A stretch of DNA of 64,000 bases from Streptomyces stelliscabiei (GTDB lineage: Bacteria; Actinomycetota; Actinomycetes; Streptomycetales; Streptomycetaceae): NCBI RefSeq assembly GCF_014873495.1, contig NZ_JADBGF010000001.1:1302001-1366000 (forward strand), in the 5' to 3' direction. Positions 57,465-64,000 of the stretch are shown here, one piece after another. The notes beneath the pieces were generated by a model that worked only from the letters and a program-made list of their open reading frames with translations, had not been told where the DNA came from and did no database searches. The position numbers and the translations under genes were made by a program. How positions within the stretch are numbered: the stretch's first letter is position 1; each line of letters begins with the position of its first letter.

Positions 57465-58817
57465 GTGCTGCGTGTCGCCGTCGTAGGTTCGGGGCCGAGC
57501 GGGTGCTACGCCGCCCAGAGCCTCGTCCAGCAGGACCCGGACGTGCTCGTCGACGTACTGGACCGGCTGCCGTGCCCGTACGGCCTGGTGCGCTACGGGG
57601 TCGCGCCGGACCACGAGAAGATCAAGTCGCTGCAGAACAACCTGCGTGCCGTGCTGGAGCACGAGCGGGTGCGTTTCCTCGGCGGTGTCCGGGTGGGCCC
57701 GGACGGAGTGGGTGCCGCCCGGCTGCGGGAGCTGTACCACGCGGTCGTGTACTGCGTGGGCGCCGCCGCCGACCGCCGGCTCGGCATCCCGGGCGAGGAG
57801 CTGCGTGGCAGTTGGTCGGCCACCGAGTTCGTCTCCTGGTACAGCGCCCATCCGGACGCGACGGCCGGCGCGTTCGACGGACCTGCCCTCGGCGCGCGGA
57901 CGGCCGTGGTCATCGGCGTCGGGAACGTCGCGGTGGACGTCACCCGCATGCTGGCGCGCGGCGCGACCGAGCTGAGCCCCACCGACATGCCGCAGGCCGC
58001 CCTGGCCTCCCTCGCCGCCAGCGAGATCACCCGCGTCCACATGGTGGGCCGCCGGGGCCCCTCGCACGCCCGCTTCACCACCAAGGAGCTGCGCGAGCTG
58101 AGCACCCTCCCGGACACCCGGGTCGACGTCAACCCGGCCGAACTGGAGCTGGACCCGGACTACGTCGACCCGTCGTCCCTCCCTGCCGCCCGGCGCCGCA
58201 ACGTGGAGGTCCTGCGTGGCTGGGCCACCGCGCCGGCCCCCTCGGGCCGTCGCCGCATCCGGCTGCGCTTCTTCCTGCGTCCCGTGGAGATCCTCGCCGA
58301 CGGCGACCGGGTCTGCGGCGTACGCCTGGAACGCACCGAACCCGACGCTCACGGCGGCCTGGCCGGCACCGGCCGCTACGAGGAGATCGAGGCGCAGTTG
58401 GTCCTGCGCTCGGTCGGCTACCGGGGCGTCCCCCTCGACGGCCTCCCCTTCGACCCGGCCAGCGGCACGGTCCCGCACAGCGCCGGGCGCGTGCTGCGCG
58501 ACGGCCGGCCCTCTCCCGGCGAGTACGTGGCCGGCTGGATCAAGCGCGGCCCCACCGGAGTGATCGGCACCAACCGCCCCTGTGCCAAGGAGACGGCGAC
58601 ATCGCTCCTTCAGGACGCGCCGGAGCTGGCAGCCGGGCGCGTGCCGGACGACCCGGTGGCGGCCCTGCGCGCGGAGGGGTGCGAGCCGGTCGAGTGGTGG
58701 GGCTGGGAGGCGATCGAGCGGGCCGAGGCGGCGCTCGGGGCCTCGCTGGGCAGAGGTGTGGTCAAACTCCCCGACTGGGAGTCACTCATGACGGCGGCCC
58801 GCACCGGCCGGCACTGA
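57465..58817 (+). CDS. FprA-type ferredoxin/adrenodoxin NADP+ reductase
   Basis: A 450-residue flavoprotein of the adrenodoxin-reductase (FprA) family, which passes electrons between NADPH and ferredoxin. The FAD site is VAVVGSGPSGCYAAQSL (~4-20), with LPCPYGLVRYGVAPDHEKIK (~37-56) of the family, the NADP site VVIGVGNVAVDVTRML (~148-163), HMVGRRGPSHARFT and the C-terminal WIKRGPTGVIGTNR (~356-369). Partners are ferredoxins and through them cytochrome P450 or other enzymes; none is adjacent. AAAGGAG precedes the GTG start. Confidence 0.9.
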   Translation: MLRVAVVGSGPSGCYAAQSLVQQDPDVLVDVLDRLPCPYGLVRYGVAPDHEKIKSLQNNLRAVLEHERVRFLGGVRVGPDGVGAARLRELYHAVVYCVGAAADRRLGIPGEELRGSWSATEFVSWYSAHPDATAGAFDGPALGARTAVVIGVGNVAVDVTRMLARGATELSPTDMPQAALASLAASEITRVHMVGRRGPSHARFTTKELRELSTLPDTRVDVNPAELELDPDYVDPSSLPAARRRNVEVLRGWATAPAPSGRRRIRLRFFLRPVEILADGDRVCGVRLERTEPDAHGGLAGTGRYEEIEAQLVLRSVGYRGVPLDGLPFDPASGTVPHSAGRVLRDGRPSPGEYVAGWIKRGPTGVIGTNRPCAKETATSLLQDAPELAAGRVPDDPVAALRAEGCEPVEWWGWEAIERAEAALGASLGRGVVKLPDWESLMTAARTGRH

Positions 58818-58926
58818 CGCCGCTTCCAGCGGCGCCGGCGCAGACTGCCGTACGGCCTCGCGCCGGTCCGCCCGAGGCCGAGCAGACCGAGCGGGACCGC
58901 GTCGGTCCGGCGGCGGGGTCGGCCGC

Positions 58927-60291
58927 TCATCCCCGCTGGAGGAGCCGGGCCGGGACCGTCTCGGCCAGGATCCGGTAGCCCTCCGGGTTGAGGTGCAGCC
59001 AGTCGCCGTCGTGGAGGCCGGGCAGGAGCCGGCCGGGGCTCTGCGGGTCGCGGACCGCGCGGTCGAAGTCGATGACGGCGTCGAAGCGTCCGCTGGTGCG
59101 GATCCAGGTGTTGACGGCCTGCCGCGCGGCCTCGCGGTGTCCGGCGGTGTCGTCGTAGGGGGTGTTGCCGCCGAAGGGCAGGAGGGTCGCGCCGTGGACA
59201 CGGATGCCCTGGGCGTGTGCGCGGACGACGATCTGCTCGTAGGCGGCGATCAGGTCGGCGGTGACGCGCTGCTGGGCGGCGGGGGTGGCCTCGGCGGTGC
59301 CGAGGTCGTTGACGCCCTCGAAGACGATCAGTTGTTCGACGGCGCTGTGCGCCAGGATGTCGCGGTCCAGGCGGGCGAGGGCGTTGGGGCCGAGACCGTC
59401 GTTGAGGACACGGTTGCCGCCGGCCGCCAGGTTCACCACGGCGAGGTGCCGGGTGCCGGGCCGCTGCTGGAGACGGTCGAAGAGCTGGTCGGGCCAGCGG
59501 TTGTTGCCGTTGGTGGTGGAGCCCCGGCCGTCGGTGAGCGAGTCGCCGAGGACGGCGACCGAGGTCGTGGCGGGCCGGGACAGCACCTCGATGTCGCTGA
59601 GCAGGTACCAGTGGTTGGTCGGGGTCGCGCCGGGGAGGTCGGCGTCCTCGGTGCGGTCGCCGTGGTCGAGGTACGAGGTGGTGCGGGAGCCGGGGTGCGA
59701 GGTGAGGGCGAGCGACGCCTGCCCCTCGGCCAGGTACGCGGTCACCGTGAGGACCGTGCCCGGCCGTAGCGTGAAGTCCAGCGGGTCCGAGACCACTTGG
59801 GCGCCGACCGGTACGGTCGTGGACTCCCGGCCGCTGAACGTCACGGTCCGGGAGGTGCCGGGTTCGATCGCCGCGACCCCGGCCCGCCCCTCCAGCGGCA
59901 GGGCCACCGTCACGGCGGTCAGCGGCAGCGCGCTGCCGCCGAAGGCGTTGGAGAAGCGCAGCCGGACGCGGTCGCCTCCGGTGGTGACCCGCACGGTCTG
60001 CCGCAGGGTGGTGTCGACCAGTACGGCCCGCTCCCCGGTGAACGGCGCCGGGGGCATGTTGCCCGGCTCGGTCAGCTGCGGCATGGCGGACCAGGTGTTC
60101 ACCCAGTGCCGGGCGGACGACGCCGTCTCGCCCGTGCCGGCCCCCTCCGCCCGCTGCGGGCTCGCGACCAGGGCGACCACGGCGGACGACGCCACCACCA
60201 GGGCCAGGGCGAGGACGCAGGTGGCGAGCACGGTCGCGAGCGGCGCCCGGCTCGACGACTCGACGGGCTGTGGGCTGCTGAGGGGTCGCAA
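58927..60291 (-). CDS. Exported SGNH/GDSL hydrolase with N-terminal beta domain
   Basis: A 454-residue exported protein (signal anchor ATVLATCVLALALVVASSAV, ~residues 17-36). The N-terminal ~110 mature residues form a beta-sandwich. The SGNH hydrolase carries block I AVLGDSLTDGRG (Ser nucleophile), block II NLAAGGNRVL (Gly), block III FEGVNDLGTA (Asn) and block V DWLHLNPEGY (Asp, His). Related Streptomyces enzymes are carbohydrate esterases, lipases or rhamnogalacturonan acetylesterases. TTG at 60291 has AAAGG 8 bases upstream. It is downstream of the CE1-CBM2 gene on the same strand, 125 bases on, so probably co-transcribed. Confidence 0.85.
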   Translation of the reverse strand: MRPLSSPQPVESSSRAPLATVLATCVLALALVVASSAVVALVASPQRAEGAGTGETASSARHWVNTWSAMPQLTEPGNMPPAPFTGERAVLVDTTLRQTVRVTTGGDRVRLRFSNAFGGSALPLTAVTVALPLEGRAGVAAIEPGTSRTVTFSGRESTTVPVGAQVVSDPLDFTLRPGTVLTVTAYLAEGQASLALTSHPGSRTTSYLDHGDRTEDADLPGATPTNHWYLLSDIEVLSRPATTSVAVLGDSLTDGRGSTTNGNNRWPDQLFDRLQQRPGTRHLAVVNLAAGGNRVLNDGLGPNALARLDRDILAHSAVEQLIVFEGVNDLGTAEATPAAQQRVTADLIAAYEQIVVRAHAQGIRVHGATLLPFGGNTPYDDTAGHREAARQAVNTWIRTSGRFDAVIDFDRAVRDPQSPGRLLPGLHDGDWLHLNPEGYRILAETVPARLLQRG

Positions 60292-60416
60292 GTGCGGTGC
60301 CTTTCTCGGAGGTCGGGCAGGAGGGACCGTCTCCGGGCGCGCGCCGCGTGGGCGCCCGCCCGGAAGGGGCCGGCCGGAGCAGGACACAGGGTCGGGTCGG
60401 GTCACATCACGTCACG

Positions 60417-61742
60417 TCAACCGCCCGTGCACGCGGCCCCGTTGAGCGAGAACGCCGAGGGCGCGGCACTGTTGCCGGTGTGGTTGGCCTGGTAGCCGAT
60501 GCTGACGCCCGCGCCGGGGGCGATCGCGGCGTTGTACGAGGCGTTGGTCGCGGTCACGGCGCCGCTCGCCGGGCTGTACGTGGCGCCCCAGCCGCCGGTG
60601 ACGGTCTGTCCCGAGGGGAGGGTGAAGCCCAGCTTCCAGCCGTTGACCGCCGTCGTCCCGGTGTTGGTGACGGTCACCGACGCGGTCAGGCCGGTGCTCC
60701 AGGCATTGGTGGTGACGGTCACCTTGCAGGGGCCGGCCGGAGGCTGGGGCGCGGGGCCGGAGCCGTTCAGGCCGAAGAAGGTGAGGACGCGCTCGGCCAT
60801 GCCCCAGGCGTACAGGTTGTGGCCGGTGCCCTGGAGGCTGATGGCCTCGACGGCGGCGCGGTCACCGGTGCCGCCGTAGCGGGTGCGGGTCCAGCCGGAC
60901 TGGGGCGAGTCGGTGGCCGACGGCGTCTGGCCGACGCCGTGCACGTTGGTCCACTGTTTGATCTCCTCGCCGAAGTTCGGATAGCGCAGCACGTCGTCGG
61001 TGGTGCCGTGCCACAGCTGCATGCGCGGGCGGGGTCCGGTGTAGCCGGGGTGGGCCCCCCGGACGAGATCGCCCCAGGCCTGCGGGGTGCGGATGACGTT
61101 GCCGTTCGCGCAGTCGCTGTTCCACTCGAAGCCGTTGGTGGTGGCGAAGCAGGCGAAGGGCACACCCGCGAAGGCGGCGCCGGCGGCGAACACGTCGGGG
61201 TAGTCCCCGAGGAGGACGTTGGTCATCATCGCGCCGGAGGAGATACCGGTGGCGAAGATCCTGCCGGTGTCGGCGCCATAGGTGCGGACGGTCCAGTCGA
61301 CCATGGACTTGATGCCCACGGGGTCGCTGCCGCCGCCGCGGGTCAGCGCCTGCGGGGAGGCGACGTCGAAGCACTTGCTGCTGCGGGTCACGGACGGGTA
61401 CACGACGATGAACCCGTAACGGTCGGCCAGCGAGGCGTACTCGGTGCCGTTGTACATCGCCGGTCCCGAGCCGGTGCAGTAGTGCACGGCCACCACGATC
61501 GCCGGCTTCGTGGTGACGCTGTCCGGCACGTACAGGTACATCTGCAGGTTGCTGGGGTTCGTGCCGAAGCCCGTGATCTCTCTGAGCGCGGCCCGGGGAG
61601 CGGCCTCGGCCCTCGCGTCCGCCGCGGCGGCAGTGGGCGCGGTCAGCAGCGTGGCCGCGAGCAGCGGCACCAGGGCCGCCAGCAGTGTGAGGAGCACCGA
61701 GCGCGGCGATGTCCGCGCCCGGTCGTGGGGGGTGGGGGTCAC
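60417..61742 (-). CDS. CE1-type esterase with C-terminal CBM2 (cellulose-binding)
   Basis: A 441-residue exported esterase. After a signal peptide (SVLLTLLAALVPLLAATLL) comes a CE1/PHB-depolymerase-like alpha/beta hydrolase (~50-330) with the nucleophile elbow GRIFATGISSGAMMTN (Ser in GISSG). The Asp is in WHGTTDDVLRY and the His in LQGTGHNLYAW. The C-terminal ~100 residues form a CBM2 (CKVTVTTNAWSTGLTASVTV, GWKLGFTLPSGQTVTGGW and NAAIAPGAGVSIGYQA), which binds cellulose or xylan. Likely an acetyl-xylan or feruloyl esterase. GTG at 61742 follows AGGAAGG by 9 bases. A CebR-like box lies upstream. Confidence 0.9.
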   Translation of the reverse strand: MTPTPHDRARTSPRSVLLTLLAALVPLLAATLLTAPTAAAADARAEAAPRAALREITGFGTNPSNLQMYLYVPDSVTTKPAIVVAVHYCTGSGPAMYNGTEYASLADRYGFIVVYPSVTRSSKCFDVASPQALTRGGGSDPVGIKSMVDWTVRTYGADTGRIFATGISSGAMMTNVLLGDYPDVFAAGAAFAGVPFACFATTNGFEWNSDCANGNVIRTPQAWGDLVRGAHPGYTGPRPRMQLWHGTTDDVLRYPNFGEEIKQWTNVHGVGQTPSATDSPQSGWTRTRYGGTGDRAAVEAISLQGTGHNLYAWGMAERVLTFFGLNGSGPAPQPPAGPCKVTVTTNAWSTGLTASVTVTNTGTTAVNGWKLGFTLPSGQTVTGGWGATYSPASGAVTATNASYNAAIAPGAGVSIGYQANHTGNSAAPSAFSLNGAACTGG

Positions 61743-61832
61743 GTCGTCGTGCCTTCCTGTGACAAGGATCGGCAGAAAGGAGGGGGCGGTTCGGATGAGC
61801 GGATCAGCATCGTGACATGGGCATGGCGGCCA

Positions 61833-61846
61833 TGGAAGCGCTCCCA
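61833..61846. promoter_or_regulatory. CebR-like operator
   Basis: TGGAAGCGCTCCCA matches the CebR operator TGGGAGCGCTCCCA at 13 of 14 positions. CebR is the LacI-type repressor of cellulose and cello-oligosaccharide genes in Streptomyces, released by cellobiose. It lies 91 bases upstream of the CE1-CBM2 start. Confidence 0.7.
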
Positions 61847-61943
61847 CACGTCGAAAGAATTCGCTCGCACCACCCTGGCGACCTCGCCCCGCACCCTCAC
61901 CCGACACCGGCCCGCAGCCCCCACCAGGCCCGACCCAACGTCT

Positions 61944-61953
61944 TTTGCGCAAA
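61944..61953. promoter_or_regulatory. Palindrome upstream of the PL1 promoter
   Basis: TTTGCGCAAA is a perfect 10-base palindrome ending 3 bases before the -35 box of the pectate lyase promoter. A possible activator or repressor site. Confidence 0.35.
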
Positions 61954-61956
61954 GCG

Positions 61957-61985
61957 TTGACTAGAAAGCGCTTGCCCTCTACGTT
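61957..61985 (+). promoter_or_regulatory. Promoter of the pectate lyase genes, with operator in spacer
   Basis: TTGACT (61957-61962), 17 bases, TACGTT (61980-61985). The spacer contains the palindrome AAGCGCTT (61966-61973), which resembles LacI-type half-sites (GAAAGCGCTTTC-like). Transcription would start near 61992, giving a leader of about 195 bases. Confidence 0.65.
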
Positions 61986-62127
61986 CCGTTCAGCAGTGTG
62001 AACCAGCGGCCGTACCCCCACCCCAGGGTCCGGGCCCGCCGGAGCCGGCTCTTTCCCGGGAAATCGCTCCACCTGCACCATCGAGATCCACGCCGCACTC
62101 GTTCCGCTCGCACCCGTGGATCAGAAC

Positions 62128-62140
62128 AACGAATTTCGTT
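62128..62140. promoter_or_regulatory. Palindrome in the PL1 leader
   Basis: AACGAA-T-TTCGTT is a perfect 13-base palindrome, just before TATACA (62143-62148), which could be a second -10 box. The site may bind an IclR- or KdgR-like regulator, as is common for pectin genes, but no such regulator is in the window. Confidence 0.4.
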
Positions 62141-62185
62141 CATATACATAGCCCTACAGCATCTCCCCTGAAGGGACGCACCCGC

Positions 62186-63163
62186 ATGCGTACCGTCCCC
62201 CCACGTACACAGGCGCAAAGGTCGGCTCTGGTGGCCGCGGTGGCCGCCCTGGTGACGACCGCCGCCCTCGCCCTGCCGCACTCCGCCGCCGCGGCGGAGA
62301 CCTCCCCGGTCGGCTTCGGCGCCGGAACCACCGGTGGTGGCGACGCCGCCCCGGTCACGGTCTCGACGCTCGCCGCGTTCAAAGCCGCCGTCACCGGCGA
62401 CACGGCCAAGGTCGTCCGCGTGAGCGGCCTGATCTCGCTGAGCGGCCAGGTGGACCTCGGTTCCCACACCACGGTGCTCGGCGTGGGTTCGTCGTCCGGG
62501 TTCACCGGCGGCGGCCTGCGGATCAAGGAGCGGACGAACGTCGTCGTCCGCAACCTGAACATCAGCAAGCCGGTCGCGCCCGCCGACGGGATCACGGTCC
62601 AGAAGTCCACGAAGGTGTGGATCGACCACAACTCCTTCTCCGCGGACCGCACGCACGACAAGGACCACTACGACGGCCTGCTGGACATCAACCACGGCTC
62701 GGACAACGTGACGGTGTCCTGGAACACCTTCAAGGAGCACTTCAAGGGCTCACTCGTCGGCCACAGCGACAAGAACGCCTCCGAGGACACCGGGCACCTG
62801 AAGGTGACGTACCACCACAACCACTTCAGCAACGTGTACTCGCGCATCCCCAGCCTGCGCTTCGGCACCGGGCACTTCTACAACAACTACGTGGACGGCG
62901 CCGAGACCGCCTGCCACTCGCGCATGGGCGCCCAGATGCTCGTGGAGAACAACGTCTTCCGCAACACGGGAGTCGCGGTCACCACGAACCGCAGCAGTGA
63001 CGTGGACGGCTACGCGAACCTGCGCGGCAACGACCTCGGTGGGGCCGCCACCGAGATCTCCCGGGTGGGCGGCTTCACCGCCCCGCCCTACGGCTACACC
63101 GCCGAGCCCGCCTCCTCCGTCGTCGCCTCGGTGACGTCGGGCGCGGGCGCCGGAAAACTCTGA
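62186..63163 (+). CDS. Secreted pectate lyase, PL1 family
   Basis: A 325-residue exported lyase that cuts polygalacturonate by beta-elimination with Ca2+. A signal peptide (ALVAAVAALVTTAALALPHS) is cleaved near residue 37. The parallel beta-helix carries the PL1 motif KVWIDHNSFSADRTHD (WIDH, ~147-162), DHYDGLLDINHGSDNVTVSW minus its last residue, YHHNHFSNVYSRIPSLRFG (vWiDH and the RxPxxR active Arg in SRIPSLR, ~220-226) and FYNNYVDGA. GAAGGGA is 9 bases before the ATG. Its substrate and neighbour fit pectin use. Confidence 0.93.
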   Translation: MRTVPPRTQAQRSALVAAVAALVTTAALALPHSAAAAETSPVGFGAGTTGGGDAAPVTVSTLAAFKAAVTGDTAKVVRVSGLISLSGQVDLGSHTTVLGVGSSSGFTGGGLRIKERTNVVVRNLNISKPVAPADGITVQKSTKVWIDHNSFSADRTHDKDHYDGLLDINHGSDNVTVSWNTFKEHFKGSLVGHSDKNASEDTGHLKVTYHHNHFSNVYSRIPSLRFGTGHFYNNYVDGAETACHSRMGAQMLVENNVFRNTGVAVTTNRSSDVDGYANLRGNDLGGAATEISRVGGFTAPPYGYTAEPASSVVASVTSGAGAGKL

Positions 63164-63208
63164 GCTCCGCCACCCCCCATCCGCTCGGACAACAGAAGGA
63201 CTCGGGAC

Positions 63209-63991
63209 ATGACTTCTGCAGCACGTCCGCGTGCCCGCACACGCGCGCTGACCGGCACGCTCGCCGCGTTCAGCCTCTCGTTTGGCATGATCATGACCAG
63301 CGGGGCCACTCCGGCGAACGCCGCCACCTGGCCGTCCGCCAACGGCAGTCAGCCGGTGTCCTCCACCATCTCGGTGTCGGGCACCAGGGACGGCGGCATG
63401 GTCCGCTACTACGGCAGCGGCGAACTGGCCGGCGACGGCCAGGAGGAGGGCCAGGACCCGATCTTCAAGCTCGCGGCCGGCGCGACCCTGAAGAACGTCA
63501 TCATCGGCGCGCCCGGCGCCGACGGCATCCACTGCGAGGGCAACTGCACACTCCAGAACGTCTGGTGGGAGGACGTCGGCGAGGACGCGGCGACCTTCCG
63601 CGGCGGCTCCACCTACACGGTGACCGGCGGCGGCGCCCGGAAGGCGGCGGACAAGGTCTTCCAGCACAACGGGCCCGGCACCCTGAACATCTCCAACTTC
63701 GCGGTCAGCGAGTTCAAGACGCTGTACCGCTCGTGCGGCGACTGCTCCACGCAGTACACCCGCAAGGTGAACCTCAACAACATCGAGGTCACCGGGACGG
63801 GCTCCACCGCGCGGCTCGTCGGCATCAACGTCAACCGGGGCGACGTGGCGACCCTGCGGAGGATCACGATCCTCAACGACGGCGGCCGCAAGGTCGTCCC
63901 GTGCCAGAAGTACAACAACAACACCGCCGTCGGTACGGGCCCCGACAGCACCAACTGCCTGTACGCCTCCTCGGACATCACCTACCGGTGA
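63209..63991 (+). CDS. Secreted pectate lyase, PL3 family
   Basis: A 260-residue exported lyase of family 3. A signal peptide ends around residue 38 (LAAFSLSFGMIMTSGATPAN, then ATWPS). The PL3 motifs are GAPGADGIHCEGNCTLQNVW minus its first residue, WWEDVGEDAATFRGG (~112-126; metal and active acids), ADKVFQHNGPGTL and FAVSEFKTLYRSCGDCSTQY. Four Cys are in the two conserved pairs. It needs Ca2+ and cleaves low-methyl pectin. AAGGA is 9 bases before the ATG. It lies 45 bases after the PL1 stop, so the two are one operon. Confidence 0.92.
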   Translation: MTSAARPRARTRALTGTLAAFSLSFGMIMTSGATPANAATWPSANGSQPVSSTISVSGTRDGGMVRYYGSGELAGDGQEEGQDPIFKLAAGATLKNVIIGAPGADGIHCEGNCTLQNVWWEDVGEDAATFRGGSTYTVTGGGARKAADKVFQHNGPGTLNISNFAVSEFKTLYRSCGDCSTQYTRKVNLNNIEVTGTGSTARLVGINVNRGDVATLRRITILNDGGRKVVPCQKYNNNTAVGTGPDSTNCLYASSDITYR

Positions 63992-64000
63992 GCCCGCTCC

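Larger units (their letters stand above)
61743..62185. other. Divergent control region of the polysaccharide island
   Basis: 443 bases between the esterase and the PL1 lyase genes, with markedly lower GC. It holds the CebR-like box, a -35/-10 pair with an embedded palindrome, two further palindromes and a leader of ~195 bases for PL1. No gene is seen. Confidence 0.7.

Overview
The window is high-GC actinobacterial chromosome, almost certainly Streptomyces. The coding regions show strong third-position GC, start codons include many GTG and several TTG, and many genes have a TAnnnT box 6-8 bases before the start codon, as in leaderless mRNAs. Families typical of the genus appear throughout: CebR-type operator, CsoR-type copper boxes, SAV_5884-type graspetide genes, Arg-Arg-His-Val-Asp leader peptides, DUF6421, DUF6986, DUF6214, DUF5134. 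About 60 protein genes are supported. There is no tRNA, rRNA, CRISPR array, prophage, transposase or integrase, so this reads as ordinary chromosome with accessory metabolic islands rather than a mobile element.

Layout. 1-9.3 kb: end of a GtrA-like gene, a ROK regulator, two small membrane proteins, an RlmG-like rRNA methyltransferase, an AraC regulator, a sugar-phosphate module (aldolase, SIS isomerase, divergent DeoR regulator) and a double-length Lrp regulator. 9.5-12.4 kb: an Nramp-fold transporter without its metal ligands, translationally coupled to an amidase. 12.4-15.9 kb: a copper island, with a secreted His-rich protein and a CopA ATPase diverging from a shared region holding two CsoR-like boxes. 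16.2-18.9 kb: two coupled FMN monooxygenases behind a cysteine-containing leader peptide. 19.3-22.0 kb: an MFS transporter, then a two-gene graspetide (RiPP) cassette.

22-40 kb: a mycothiol-dependent-type enzyme, a NarL-type two-component system, a TetR regulator with an operator array facing a Ddn-like reductase, a geranylgeranyl-reductase-family oxidoreductase, an M20 dipeptidase, a kinase-Nudix fusion, a ROK glucokinase with divergent LacI regulator, a Ser/Thr kinase, a DUF6986 aldolase-like protein, a secreted EEP hydrolase and etfBA. 40.5-42.1 kb: a second sulfur-linked set (flavin reductase with its own leader peptide, thioredoxin-like protein, DUF4395). 42.3-58.8 kb: housekeeping and conserved-hypothetical genes, including the DUF6421-SDR-threonine aldolase operon, DUF5134 with an M56 peptidase, an LVIVD-repeat protein and an FprA-type reductase.

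58.9-64 kb: a plant-polysaccharide island with an SGNH esterase, a CE1 esterase fused to CBM2 under a CebR-like box, and two secreted pectate lyases (PL1, PL3) behind a strong promoter with embedded palindromes.

Most notable: the two-gene graspetide cassette; two independent cysteine-type leader peptides in front of flavin enzymes; the copper island with paired CsoR boxes; and the metal-ligand-less Nramp-amidase pair. Assignments rest on reading the sequence and remembered family motifs; no database search was run.
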